Source of the DNA: Kribbella flavida DSM 17836
GTDB taxonomy: Bacteria > Actinomycetota > Actinomycetes > Propionibacteriales > Kribbellaceae
DNA length: 64,000 nt
Direction: 5' to 3'
NCBI RefSeq assembly: GCF_000024345.1
Contig: NC_013729.1
Location: 496,001 to 560,000 of the forward strand
A program made the translations under genes and the position numbers. The notes below the pieces were generated by a model. It was not told the origin of the DNA, did no database searches, and saw only the letters and a list, made by a program, of their open reading frames with translations. Within the stretch, counting starts at the first letter, position 1. Each line of letters opens with the position of its first letter. Of this stretch, positions 8,219-16,858 are shown one piece after another.

Positions 8219-10492
8219 ATGAACCGTCACGGTCCCTCCGTCGTCGTGCCGTGGCTGGTGCCGCTCACGGTGTCGGTGACCGGGCTGCTGCTGATCGACG
8301 TGCCGCTCGGCCCGATCGTGCGCTATGCCGCCTACTTCGCCTCCTGCGTGGCGCTGCCCGGCGTCTTGTTGCTGCGGGCCCTGTGGCGCAGCACCGGCAA
8401 CTGGGCCGAGGACATCGGCCTGGGGTCCGCGGTGGGCATCGCGTACCAGCTCGCGGGATGGGCGCTGTTCACCTGGTTGGGGTGGCAGGACGCTCTGGTG
8501 GTCTGGCCGCTGCTCGTCCTCGCCGCGTTCGGGTTGGTGCCTCAGCTGCGCCCGTACTGGCGGATCGCCGCGCCGGAGCCGCTGCCGACGGCCTGGGCCT
8601 GGGGACTGGCGATCTGCCTGAGCCTGCTCGCGCTGGCCACCACGCTGGGCGTAATGGCGGACCACGCGCCTCCACCGGACGGCCTTTCCTACTACCCCGA
8701 CATGCTCTACCACCTGTCGATGGTGAGCGAGCTGGAGCGCAGCGTCCCGCCTCAGCTTCCCCAGGTGGCGGGTGAGGCGCTGGAGTACCACTGGCTGCCC
8801 AATGCCGACATCGCCGGCGCCGTTGACATCACCGGGCTGTCGCCGGCACTGGTTCTGTACCGGCTGTGGTTGTTGCCGGTGGTGCTCGTCGGCCTGTTGG
8901 CCGCAGCGGCGTTGGCCCGTCTGGTCAGCGGGGTGTGGTGGACCGGACTGCTGGTGGGTCTGATCTTCATCGTGCCGCAGCTGGGCTACTTCGTACCGGC
9001 CTGGCCCAAGGTGGACCTGTCCGGCCAGGTGAGTCTGCTGAGTCCCTCGCAGACCCTGGCAGCGCTGACCGTTGCCGCGGCGGCGTACTTCGTCATCGTG
9101 GCGCTCCACCGGGACGGTGGCAGAGGTGTCTGGGTGCTCGCCGCCGCGGTGGCGGTCGTCGGCGGCGGATCCAAGCCCACGGTGCTGCCCATCCTGCTCG
9201 GCGGGGTCGGGTTGTCGGCGCTGTTTCTGCTGGTGCGGGACCGCCGGATCCCGTGGAGGTCGGCGGTGTTCGGTGTCCTGCTCGCCGCGATCGCCGTCGG
9301 GACGTTGCTCACCGTGGCCGGGAGCACGAGCGGCTCCAACGTGCAGTTCCTGGCGATCGCGAAGTTCCAGGCCGGCTATCGCGGTGCCACGGGCGACGGT
9401 TCGCTGCCCGGCACCGGCGGTCTCCTGCTGCCGTCGCTGACCGGCGACCAGCTCGCGGTGATGGGAGCTGTTGTTGTCCTTGCCGCGTTCGTGCTCGCGC
9501 AGGCGGGCCTGGTCGCCGGCTTCGCGCTGAGCCGGGTGAAGGCGGTGCGGCAGGACCCTGTCGCCTGGTGGCTGGTGGGTGCCCTGACTGCCTCGTGGCT
9601 GGGACTGTGCCTGGTGGATCACCCGTCCGCGAGTCAGTACTACTTCCTCCGCTCCGGCATACCGATCGCGGCCGCCGCAGTCAGCTGGCTCATCGCCGCT
9701 GGGGTGCAGGGCCGTAGCCGGCGAACGAGCCTGTCGGTGATCGCCGCAGGCTTGGCGGCAGGTACTGCGGTCGCGATCTGCGCGGAACTTGTCAGCCGGC
9801 CCGCCACTGGGACACGCGCCGCTCAGATCGAGGCGCTCGCCTGGCCGACGCTGGTCGCCGCCGGAGTGGCCGTGCTCGCCCTGGTCACCTGGTTGCTCGT
9901 GGGCCGCCGCTGGTCCGCCCTGGCCGGAACAGGTACGGCGTTCGCCCTGCTTCTCGTGGTGGGCCTGCCGATCGGCACAACAGCGTCCGAGGCCTGGGCG
10001 GCGCGCGACAAACCCGGCTCCGGGCACTACGCGTCGAAGGCCTGGAAGATCTATCCCGACGAGATGGCCGCGGTCCGGTGGCTGGCGAAGAACTCCGGAC
10101 CGGACGACGTGGTCCTTTCCAACACCTTCTGCCGCCCGCCCGGCGCGCGGCTGCGCGGATGCGACGCGCGCGGGTTCGTGATCAGCGGCGTCGCCGGTCG
10201 CCGGACGTTCCTGGACGGCTGGGCCTACACGCAACCGGGCATGGCGGCGCACGGGGTGAAGGGCGTGAAGTACTTCTTCCAGCCCTCGCCGTGGCCGGAC
10301 CGGCTCGAGCTCACCACCCGGGCGCTCACCGCTCCGACACCTCAGCTGCTCGACCAGCTGTGGACTCGGTACGGCGTACGGTGGATCTACGCGGACCCGC
10401 GCAACGGGCCCGTCTCGGCGACCCTGGACGACCTCGCGGTGGTCCGTTTCCGGCAGTCGCAGGTGAAGGTCTACGAGCTCGCCGCGCCGTGA
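8219..10492 (+). CDS. multispanning GT-C-like membrane protein, paralogue 2 of 6
   Basis: 757 residues, ATG with GGAGG 12 bp upstream. It is the closest relative of paralogue 1: both start with a PWL-PL segment, then IDVPLGxIVRYAAYF, LPGxLLLRAxWRSTGNW and ED-x-GLG-x-AVG. It keeps LYHLSMVSELERSVPPQLP, LEYHWLPNAD, LSPSQTL, GGGSKPTVLPIL, DHPSASQYYFLR, and the C-terminal cysteine pair (TFC...GCDARG), LDGWAYTQ and YGVRWIYAD. It carries an extra segment (about residues 250-270, PQLGYFVPAWPKVDLSG) absent from paralogue 1. It heads a plus-strand unit with 10529-14540. Substrate unknown; a GT-C role in glycan assembly is inferred. Confidence 0.75.
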   Translation: MNRHGPSVVVPWLVPLTVSVTGLLLIDVPLGPIVRYAAYFASCVALPGVLLLRALWRSTGNWAEDIGLGSAVGIAYQLAGWALFTWLGWQDALVVWPLLVLAAFGLVPQLRPYWRIAAPEPLPTAWAWGLAICLSLLALATTLGVMADHAPPPDGLSYYPDMLYHLSMVSELERSVPPQLPQVAGEALEYHWLPNADIAGAVDITGLSPALVLYRLWLLPVVLVGLLAAAALARLVSGVWWTGLLVGLIFIVPQLGYFVPAWPKVDLSGQVSLLSPSQTLAALTVAAAAYFVIVALHRDGGRGVWVLAAAVAVVGGGSKPTVLPILLGGVGLSALFLLVRDRRIPWRSAVFGVLLAAIAVGTLLTVAGSTSGSNVQFLAIAKFQAGYRGATGDGSLPGTGGLLLPSLTGDQLAVMGAVVVLAAFVLAQAGLVAGFALSRVKAVRQDPVAWWLVGALTASWLGLCLVDHPSASQYYFLRSGIPIAAAAVSWLIAAGVQGRSRRTSLSVIAAGLAAGTAVAICAELVSRPATGTRAAQIEALAWPTLVAAGVAVLALVTWLLVGRRWSALAGTGTAFALLLVVGLPIGTTASEAWAARDKPGSGHYASKAWKIYPDEMAAVRWLAKNSGPDDVVLSNTFCRPPGARLRGCDARGFVISGVAGRRTFLDGWAYTQPGMAAHGVKGVKYFFQPSPWPDRLELTTRALTAPTPQLLDQLWTRYGVRWIYADPRNGPVSATLDDLAVVRFRQSQVKVYELAAP

Positions 10493-10528
10493 TCGGGGCT
10501 CGGCCCGGCCGTCGGCAGGCCCTGGACA

Positions 10529-12247
10529 ATGCGAAAAGGCTGGTATAACTGCGTGGTGGATGCGACTGTTCAAGGTCGTTTGACGGATGCTCCGGAGTTC
10601 TCGCTCTTCTGCACCACGGCCTTCGAGTTCTGGCAGCGAAACCTGCTCCCGGGTGACGAGCGGGTCATTCTGGTGGAAGCGATGAGCCAGGACATCCGGG
10701 TCACGCTGCGCAACCTGACCGTCGCGAACGCGCTGCGCCGGTTCGTGCCGGCCCGGCTGGTGGTCTTCACCGGGGCCGACGACGACTGGAACGAGATCCT
10801 CTGGACGTTCTTCGACGCCGAGGCGCTGGAAGCGCTCTCGCGCGCCTACGGTGCGGTCGACGTGATCGACATCCACGACCTGGTGGACAGCCGGATCGGT
10901 AATCCGGAGCCCGGTGACCTGCGCGTCGCCGGCAAGGACCTGCCGGTGCCCGGGTCGGGCATCGAGCCGGCCGTGCTGGACGAGATCGTGCGGGCGACCG
11001 TCTCCCGGGTGCTCAAGATCCCGCGGGTGACCGACGAGGTGCGCGCCGGCGCGAAGTACGCCCAGGTCCACCAGCGCAGCACGGAGTTCTCCAACATCTA
11101 CGACGCCCTGTTCGCCGGTCTCGACCCGATCGCCCTGGTGACCAGCCACGTGGACTACAACCACTGGGGGCTGGCCGTCGAGTCGGCCACCCGGTTCGGC
11201 GTACCGACCGTGCACGTCCAGAGCACCGGCACCTTCAAGGCCTACACCCTGTTCCCGGAGACCCGGCGCGGCGCGGCCACCTTCCGGGCCGAGCTCACCC
11301 ACCAGATCGCGGAGTTCTTCGAGCAGTACGTCTGGGGCAACCGGGAGAGGCTGCGGTCCAGCGCCGAGCTGACCGCGTGGCGGCTGAAGGGCAACTGGGG
11401 CAAGCCGTCGTGGTGGCGGGGCGGCGCGATGTCGGCGATCGAGATCCAGACCCCGCCGGAGCGGTTGGCGGTGCGCGAGCACGCGCTGGCCCGGTTCGGC
11501 TTCGACCCGGACAAGCCGGTGGTCGCGGTGTACAACCACGCCCTCTCCGACGCGCCCCGGACCAACATCGAGATCTTCGACGACCTGGCGGCCTGGTACG
11601 AGGCGACGGCGGACTACGCGGCCAAGCGCGAGGACGTGAACTGGCTGTTCATCGACCACCCGAACCAGTACCTGTACGACGGAACCGGCTTCTTCGACAG
11701 TCTCAAGGACAAGCACGCCGGCTCGCCGATGGCCTTCGTGCCCAGCCTCGCGCTCAGCAAGAACGTGATGTGGAGCCTGGTCGATCTCGGCATCACCGTG
11801 CGCGGCAGCATCAGCAACGAGCTGCCCGCGTTCGGCATCCCGGCGATTCAGGCCGGCTGGTCCGAGTGGAGCCAGTGCGGCTTCACCATGGTGGCCGAGG
11901 ACGTCGACGACTACTGGGCCCGGCTGGACTCGTCGCTGGAGAGCCTGCTGGCCGGACGCCCGCTGCTCACCGACGAGCAGATCGAGCGGGCCCGGCTCTG
12001 GGCCTGGTTCTACCGCAGCGGCACCGACGTCTCGACCCCGCTGGTCCAGCACTGGGAGATGGGCCGGACCGAGCACCTGCTGAACGCCGTCATGGTGGCG
12101 ATGCAGCACGTCGAAGCCGACGCCGACCCGGCCTTCACCGCGGTCCGCCGGATGTGGGCCCGCAAGGATCCCTTCCTGACCCGGATCGACCTGACCGCGG
12201 CGCCCGAGGACCTCACCTTGGCGCTGGGGGGAGTGAGCGAGCTGTGA
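10529..12247 (+). CDS. putative GT-B capsule/teichoic-type glycosyltransferase
   Basis: 572 residues from ATG 10529; GTG codons at 10553 and 10556 are alternative starts and none has a convincing ribosome binding site. The C-terminal half shows the pattern of KpsS/KpsC-like and CDP-glycerophosphotransferase-like GT-B proteins: VVAVYNHALSDAP, WLFIDHPNQYLYDG, then a strand-turn-helix ITVRGSISNELPAFGIP followed by IQAGWSEW, where the serine/glycine turn and glutamate usually bind the nucleotide donor. An N-terminal GT-B half includes LVTSHVDYNHWG and GVPTVHVQSTG. It probably adds a sugar (possibly the nonulosonic acid) or polyol phosphate to the surface polymer; the donor cannot be told from sequence alone. 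The next gene overlaps it (GTGA). Confidence 0.65.
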   Translation: MRKGWYNCVVDATVQGRLTDAPEFSLFCTTAFEFWQRNLLPGDERVILVEAMSQDIRVTLRNLTVANALRRFVPARLVVFTGADDDWNEILWTFFDAEALEALSRAYGAVDVIDIHDLVDSRIGNPEPGDLRVAGKDLPVPGSGIEPAVLDEIVRATVSRVLKIPRVTDEVRAGAKYAQVHQRSTEFSNIYDALFAGLDPIALVTSHVDYNHWGLAVESATRFGVPTVHVQSTGTFKAYTLFPETRRGAATFRAELTHQIAEFFEQYVWGNRERLRSSAELTAWRLKGNWGKPSWWRGGAMSAIEIQTPPERLAVREHALARFGFDPDKPVVAVYNHALSDAPRTNIEIFDDLAAWYEATADYAAKREDVNWLFIDHPNQYLYDGTGFFDSLKDKHAGSPMAFVPSLALSKNVMWSLVDLGITVRGSISNELPAFGIPAIQAGWSEWSQCGFTMVAEDVDDYWARLDSSLESLLAGRPLLTDEQIERARLWAWFYRSGTDVSTPLVQHWEMGRTEHLLNAVMVAMQHVEADADPAFTAVRRMWARKDPFLTRIDLTAAPEDLTLALGGVSEL

Positions 12248-13554
12248 CCAGGACCTTCACCACGCCGCGGTTCCAGACGGCGTACGACCGGGTGATCGAG
12301 CCGCTGGCGCTGCCCGGCGAGCTCCGGTCGGGTCAGGCGCCCGACCTGACCACCGTCGACCAGTTCGTCCGCGGCGTCGCCGTGATCGGTCGCTTCATCG
12401 CCTCGCCGGGGCTGCTGGGCCTCAAGGTGCGACCGACCGGCCGCCCGGTGCGGGTCACCGCGCACTTCCGCTTCGACAGCATGTCGCTGGACTGGTGGGA
12501 GGAACGCGTCAGCGCCGAGGACGAGCCGCTGCGGGGCATCGGCGCGCCACGGTTGATGCTGGTGCGGGCGCAGGGCAAGACCCGCGGCGCCGTGCTGATC
12601 ATCCGGCAGGCAGCGGACGCCGGCCGACCGACGACCGGAGCGGTGAGCTTCGACCTGCGGCCGGAGGAACTGACCGAGGAAGGGCTGTTCGTCTTCGAGG
12701 TCGCCAGCATCGACCAGGGCCGGCCGGAGTGGGCGCCCGCCGTGGTCAACGGCTCCATCGGCGTCCTGGTGGACAGGATCGAGTTCACTGAGGTGGACGG
12801 TCCGCTGGAGCTCGGCCGGGTCTCCACCGGCACACTGCCGGTCGATCCGCAGGCCGAGACGATGACGGTCCGTGGCGGGTACTTCGTCGCCAATCCCGAC
12901 GACCGCGACGAACCGCAGCGCTGGATCGCGCGAGCCACCGTGGTGGAGCCCCTCGTGCCCGGCCCGCGCACCAGGGTCGCGCCGGTCGTCGAGCCGGTCG
13001 AAGCCGTTGCGGAGCCGGTCACCGAACCGGTCCCGGAGCAGCCGAAGGCGCCGACCGTCGGACGCAAACTCAAGCGCAGGATCAGGCGCGCCGCCCGCTG
13101 GGTCGTGCCGGTGGCCGCCGTGCCGGCGGCGCAGCGGATGAGCCGGCGTGCGGCCGCACTGGAACGCCGAGTCCGGCGAGCGGCAGGCAAACGCCTCTCC
13201 GCTCGGTCCGCGACACCTCCGCCGCCACCACCGCCCCCTCCTCCGCCGCCACCGGTGGCGCCGGAGGTTCCGGCTGCCCCGCCGGGGCCGCCGCCGAACC
13301 CGCTCGCCGACGTGATGCACGACCTGGTCAGCCGCAAGCTCGTTCAGGTCGAGCTGGCCGGGGTCGAGCCCGGCCCGGTTCCGGGCGTTGAGCTGCGCGC
13401 CCGGGCCGACGCCGAGCTGGAAATCGTCACCGACGGTCCGCTGACGGCTCCGGTGCTGGTCCGCCTGTCGGTCGATCCGTCGGTCCTGCGCGAGGTGCCC
13501 GGTGTCGACGGCGAGACGGTGCGCTGGGAACTCGTCGTCAAGCCCGACGCCTGA
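12244..13554 (+). CDS. hypothetical protein with basic linker and 13-proline run
   Basis: 436 residues, GTG start overlapping the previous stop by GTGA. I do not recognise the family. Residues 1-240 look like a soluble alpha/beta domain (FDSMSLDWWEERV, GAVLIIRQAADAG, LRPEELTEEGLFVFEVASID is split across a beta region). Residues about 275-320 are strongly basic (KLKRRIRRAARWV, LERRVRRAAGKR). A run of 13 prolines at about residues 325-337 follows, then a C-terminal beta-rich domain of about 90 residues. The basic block could touch membrane or anionic polymer, and the proline run probably makes translation EF-P dependent. Its neighbours suggest a structural or accessory role in glycan assembly. 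Confidence 0.6.
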   Translation: MTRTFTTPRFQTAYDRVIEPLALPGELRSGQAPDLTTVDQFVRGVAVIGRFIASPGLLGLKVRPTGRPVRVTAHFRFDSMSLDWWEERVSAEDEPLRGIGAPRLMLVRAQGKTRGAVLIIRQAADAGRPTTGAVSFDLRPEELTEEGLFVFEVASIDQGRPEWAPAVVNGSIGVLVDRIEFTEVDGPLELGRVSTGTLPVDPQAETMTVRGGYFVANPDDRDEPQRWIARATVVEPLVPGPRTRVAPVVEPVEAVAEPVTEPVPEQPKAPTVGRKLKRRIRRAARWVVPVAAVPAAQRMSRRAAALERRVRRAAGKRLSARSATPPPPPPPPPPPPPVAPEVPAAPPGPPPNPLADVMHDLVSRKLVQVELAGVEPGPVPGVELRARADAELEIVTDGPLTAPVLVRLSVDPSVLREVPGVDGETVRWELVVKPDA

Positions 13555-14540
13555 TGGAGGCCGAGTACCGGCCGCAGCTCGGTGGCGACGGGGACTCGAA
13601 CGGCGCTCTGCTCCGCGACCTGCTGCGGACAGCCGAACCCGGCCATGTCGTCCTGCCGGCCGGGTCCTACCCGATCACCGGCGGCCTGGTGCTCACCGAC
13701 CACTGGTCGCTGTCCGGGTCCGCAGCCGGTACGACGTTGTGGCGGGCGGAGGCCGAGCAGGCCCCGCTGATCCACGTGCTCGGATCCGACGTCGCCGTCT
13801 CGGATCTGCTGATCGAGCTCCCGGACGCCTCACCCGGACCGCACGACGGCGCCGAGTGGACCGCCGTCACGGTCGGCCGGTACTTCTACCCCGAGCGGCC
13901 GCGGTGGATCGAACGGATCACCCTGGAACGGCTGGTGGTCCGGCGGGCCGGCCGGTGCGCGGCGAACAACCTCACCCTGATCGGCGCCGTCCGGCACGCC
14001 CGGTTCAGCGACCTCGAGGTGCACGGCGGCGGGACGGCGTTCATCGCGCACTGGGGCGCGGTCGGCGCGGGGGTGAGCGACATCAGCGGGCACTCACTGC
14101 ACCCGCACCACTTCGAGGTCGACGGACTGCGGGTGCACGACGCGTTCGAGGGGTTCTGCCTCAGCTCGGTGCACGACGTCCAGGTCCGGCACGTGCGGTG
14201 CGAGGGAGTGGAGATCGGCTTCCGGCTGCTGCCCGGCGACAACACCGACCGCTACCACGAGAACGGCGCCGCCTCGGGCATCAACCAGCGGCTGCTGGTC
14301 GAGGACTGCGACATCGGCTGGTGCGGCGACCTGTACGCCGTCCGGGTCGCGGGCTGGGGCCGGAGCGAGGTTGACGGCGCGGTCACCACGCGCGGCTATC
14401 TCTGGCTCGACCTGCGCGACGTGACGGTCCGGCCGCTGCCGGTCGTGGTCGCCGACCGGCCGCCTCGGGAGGGACGCCGGCCGATCGTCGTCGAGGATGC
14501 CGGCCCGGTGGATCTCGGCGGCGTCAGCGTGCTGTCCTGA
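13554..14540 (+). CDS. right-handed beta-helix (pectate-lyase-fold) protein
   Basis: 328 residues, ATG overlapping the previous stop (TGATG). No signal peptide is visible. The N-terminal DSNGALLRDLLRTAEPGH-VVLPAGSYPITGGL matches the opening of Pectate_lyase_3/beta-helix proteins. Repeated short strands follow, such as ISGHSLHPHHFEVDGLRV, VHDVQVRHVRCEGVEIG and RLLVEDCDIGWCGDLYAV, with about 22-25 residues per turn. Such proteins act as polysaccharide lyases, epimerases or binding scaffolds. It is last in the unit 8219-14540 and probably remodels or binds an intracellular glycan intermediate, unless exported by another route. Confidence 0.7.
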   Translation: MEAEYRPQLGGDGDSNGALLRDLLRTAEPGHVVLPAGSYPITGGLVLTDHWSLSGSAAGTTLWRAEAEQAPLIHVLGSDVAVSDLLIELPDASPGPHDGAEWTAVTVGRYFYPERPRWIERITLERLVVRRAGRCAANNLTLIGAVRHARFSDLEVHGGGTAFIAHWGAVGAGVSDISGHSLHPHHFEVDGLRVHDAFEGFCLSSVHDVQVRHVRCEGVEIGFRLLPGDNTDRYHENGAASGINQRLLVEDCDIGWCGDLYAVRVAGWGRSEVDGAVTTRGYLWLDLRDVTVRPLPVVVADRPPREGRRPIVVEDAGPVDLGGVSVLS

Positions 14541-14570
14541 CCGAAGCGCCGTGCTGCCCGGACCGAAGCA

Positions 14571-14616
14571 CCGGGCGGCGGCAACCCGACGCCGACGTCA
14601 GGTTGCCGCCGCCCGG
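14571..14616. terminator. bidirectional hairpin between convergent units
   Basis: A perfect 16-bp stem (arms 14571-14586 and 14601-14616) with a 14-nt loop lies between the beta-helix gene and the convergent pseC. No T-run follows on the plus strand, as is usual in high-GC actinobacteria. Confidence 0.75.
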
Positions 14617-14622
14617 GACAGG

Positions 14623-15747
14623 TCAGGCGACCAGCTTCGTCAGCGTCTCGATGACCCGGTCGACGTCGGCGTCGGTCAGGTCGGGGAACATCGGCAGCGA
14701 GATCTCCTCGCGGTAGAACTGCTCCGCGTTCGGGCACAGGCCGCGCTGGTAGCCCGCGTTCGCGAACACCGGCTGCCAGTGGACCGGGATGTAGTTGACC
14801 TGGACGAGGATGCCGGCCGCGCGCAGGCCGTCGAAGACCTCGCGGCGGCGGCCGCCGAGGACCCGGACCGGGTACAGGTGCCAGGCAGGGTCGACGTGGT
14901 CGCGCTGGGTCGGCGTCCGGAGGCCGTCGACGCCCGCGAGCGCCTCGTTGTAGCGCGCGGTGATCTCGGTCCGGCGCTTCTTGAACGCGTCCAGCCGCTT
15001 CAGCTGGGACAGGCCGAGCGCGCAGGCGATGTCGGTCAGCCGGTAGTTCAGGCCGTGCTCGTGGACCTCGTAGTACCACGAGCCTTCGCCGGTGTGCTCG
15101 AACCGCTCGGGGTCGCGGACGACGCCGATGTGGTGGAACTCGTGCACCCGCTGGGCGATCGCCGGGTCCTTGGCAACGACCGCGCCGCCCTCCCCGGTGG
15201 TCAGGTTCTTGGTCGGGAAGAACGACAGCGTGGTCACGTCGGCCAGGTCGCCGACCGGGCGGCCCTTGTAGGTGCCGCCGACCGAGTGGGCGGCGTCGCC
15301 CAGCGTCTTCGCGCCGACGGAGTCCGCGATCGGCTGCAGCGCGTCGTAGTCGGCCGCGTGGCCGGCGTAGTCGACGGCCGCGATCACCTTGGTCCGGTCG
15401 GTGACGACCGCCTCGACCGCCGCCGGGTCGATCAGCGCAGTGTCCTCCTCGACGTCGGCGAACACCACCTTCGCGCCCAGGATCGCCGCGCAGGACGCGG
15501 TCGCCACGAACGTCATCGGAGTGGTGACCACCTCGTCGCCGGGGCCGACGCCCAGACCGGCGTAGGCCATGTGCAGGGCGGCGGTGCCGGAGGTGCAGCT
15601 GACCGCGCGGTGGCCGCCGGCCAGCTCGCCGACCGCGGTCTCGAACGCGGTGACGGCGGGGCCGGTGGTCAGCCAGTCACCGCGCAGGATCGCGGTGACC
15701 GCCTCGATGTCGTCGTCGGAGATGGACTGGCGCCCGTACGGAAGCAT
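14623..15747 (-). CDS. pseC: UDP-4-amino-4,6-dideoxy-N-acetyl-beta-L-altrosamine transaminase, PseC
   Basis: 374 residues. It is a DegT/DnrJ/EryC1/StrS PLP-dependent aminotransferase, the second Pse step, using glutamate to aminate the 4-keto product of PseB. It starts MLPYGRQSISDDDIEAV, the signature opening of PseC. Seen: CTSGTAALHMA (phosphate site, 51-61), GDAAHSVGG (150-158, aspartate to the pyridine nitrogen) and SFFPTKN with the Schiff-base lysine at 180. The start overlaps the pseB2 stop by one base (TGATG), so the pair is co-translated. A long minus-strand frame continuing upstream through pseB is only a shadow. Confidence 0.95.
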   Translation of the reverse strand: MLPYGRQSISDDDIEAVTAILRGDWLTTGPAVTAFETAVGELAGGHRAVSCTSGTAALHMAYAGLGVGPGDEVVTTPMTFVATASCAAILGAKVVFADVEEDTALIDPAAVEAVVTDRTKVIAAVDYAGHAADYDALQPIADSVGAKTLGDAAHSVGGTYKGRPVGDLADVTTLSFFPTKNLTTGEGGAVVAKDPAIAQRVHEFHHIGVVRDPERFEHTGEGSWYYEVHEHGLNYRLTDIACALGLSQLKRLDAFKKRRTEITARYNEALAGVDGLRTPTQRDHVDPAWHLYPVRVLGGRRREVFDGLRAAGILVQVNYIPVHWQPVFANAGYQRGLCPNAEQFYREEISLPMFPDLTDADVDRVIETLTKLVA

Positions 15748-16730
15748 CAGACGTCGCTTTCGAGGATTTTGGTGATTTCGTCGGTGGTGTACCACTGGTC
15801 GTTGTTGTCGGAGGTGTAGTGGAAGCCGTCGGGGACGGGGTGGCCGCCTTCGGGTGGGGTGTAGCCCCAGGTGGCGAGGTCGGGTTGGAGGACGTAGCGG
15901 TCGCCGATGGCGAGGGCGCGGCGGCCTTCTTCGGGGCTGATCATTTCTTCGTGGAGTTTTTCGCCGGGGCGGAGGCCCATGTCGTGCATTTTGGCGCCGG
16001 GGGCGATGGCTTGGGCGAGGTCGGTGATTTTCATGGAGGGGATGCGGGGGACGTAGAGTTCGCCGCCTTGCATTTGTTCGAAGGAGTCGACGACGAATTG
16101 GACTGCTTCGGGGAGGGTGATGAGGAAGCGGGTGCAGCGGAGGTCGGTGATGGGTAGTGATTGGCCGGCTTCGTGGAGGGCGCGGAATTTGGGGATGATG
16201 GAGCCGCGGCTGCCCATGACGTTGCCGTAGCGGACGACGCAGAAGCGGGTGTCGTAGGCGGCGGCGTAGTGGTTGCCGGTGATGAAGAGTTTGTCGGCGG
16301 TGAGTTTGGTGGCGCCGTAGAGGTTGATGGGGCTGGAGGCTTTGTCGGTGGAGAGTGCGACGACTTTTTTGACGCCGGAGTCGATGGAGGCTTCGATGAC
16401 GTTTTGGGAGCCGACGACGTTGGTTTGGACGAATTCCCAGGGGTTGTACTCGGCGGTGTCGACTTGTTTGAGGGCGGCGGCGTGGACGACGTAGTCGACG
16501 TTGTGCATGGCGCGGTTGAGGCGGGCGCGGTCGCGGATGTCGCCGATGAAGAAGCGGAGGCGGGGGTCGTCGCCGAAGAGTTGGCGGACTTCCCATTGTT
16601 TGAGTTCGTCGCGGCTGAAGATGATGATGCGGCGGGGGTCGAGGTTGTCCAGGGTGTAGCGGATGAACGCTTTGCCGAAGGAGCCGGTGCCTCCGGTGAC
16701 CAGGATGTCTGAGCCGGTGAGGATGGACAC
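15747..16730 (-). CDS. pseB: UDP-N-acetylglucosamine 4,6-dehydratase (inverting), PseB, copy 2
   Basis: 327 residues, protein identical to copy 1 at 3869-4852 with three synonymous base differences. It shares the same GTG start, ribosome binding site and 84-bp leader. The gene shows the same atypical codon use (CTC, GAA, CAA, AAA). Here it is coupled directly to pseC, the classical order, so this copy may be the ancestral one. It lies downstream of vapBC on the same strand, but its own leader suggests independent transcription. Confidence 0.95.
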   Translation of the reverse strand: MSILTGSDILVTGGTGSFGKAFIRYTLDNLDPRRIIIFSRDELKQWEVRQLFGDDPRLRFFIGDIRDRARLNRAMHNVDYVVHAAALKQVDTAEYNPWEFVQTNVVGSQNVIEASIDSGVKKVVALSTDKASSPINLYGATKLTADKLFITGNHYAAAYDTRFCVVRYGNVMGSRGSIIPKFRALHEAGQSLPITDLRCTRFLITLPEAVQFVVDSFEQMQGGELYVPRIPSMKITDLAQAIAPGAKMHDMGLRPGEKLHEEMISPEEGRRALAIGDRYVLQPDLATWGYTPPEGGHPVPDGFHYTSDNNDQWYTTDEITKILESDV

Positions 16731-16814
16731 GTGTAGGACCCTTCTTCAGGACAGTTCCGGACCGTGGTCCGGGCCGTGCTGGCCCGGACAGCAACTCCGT
16801 ACGATAGCGGGCCG
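16731..16814 (-). promoter_or_regulatory. pseB2 leader with two mutually exclusive hairpins
   Basis: Identical to 4853-4936: a 9-bp hairpin (16767-16789) overlapping a 6-bp hairpin (16757-16772), followed by GAAGAAGGG and the GTG start. The perfect conservation may reflect recent duplication and not function. Confidence 0.45.
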
Positions 16815-16858
16815 ACCACCGGAAGCCTCAATCACCGGTACGACCACGAAGGTGGACG

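Larger units (their letters stand above)
15747..16814. repeat. pseB duplication, copy 2 (1,068 bp, matches 3869-4936)
   Basis: Second copy of the direct repeat. It carries G at 15810, 15972 and 15975 where copy 1 has T. Identity stops at the base before the pseB stop codon and after the GGGCCG at 16814. The upstream 44 bp to the vapC stop are unrelated to the copy-1 flank. Confidence 0.95.

Noticed and set aside
5768..12109. A 2,113-codon minus-strand frame without stops
   Set aside because: Only the part from 8065 down is a real protein with family motifs. The rest is the Arg/Gln/Pro-rich shadow of plus-strand genes 8219-12247, as expected in GC-rich DNA.
13208..13260. Short CCN repeat as a satellite or CRISPR-like array
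   Set aside because: It is an in-frame poly-proline tract with mixed codons (CCT, CCG, CCA, CCC), not a repeat-spacer array.
3869..16814. Composite transposon or IS explanation for the pseB repeat
   Set aside because: No transposase, no inverted ends and no target duplications are visible at the block edges.
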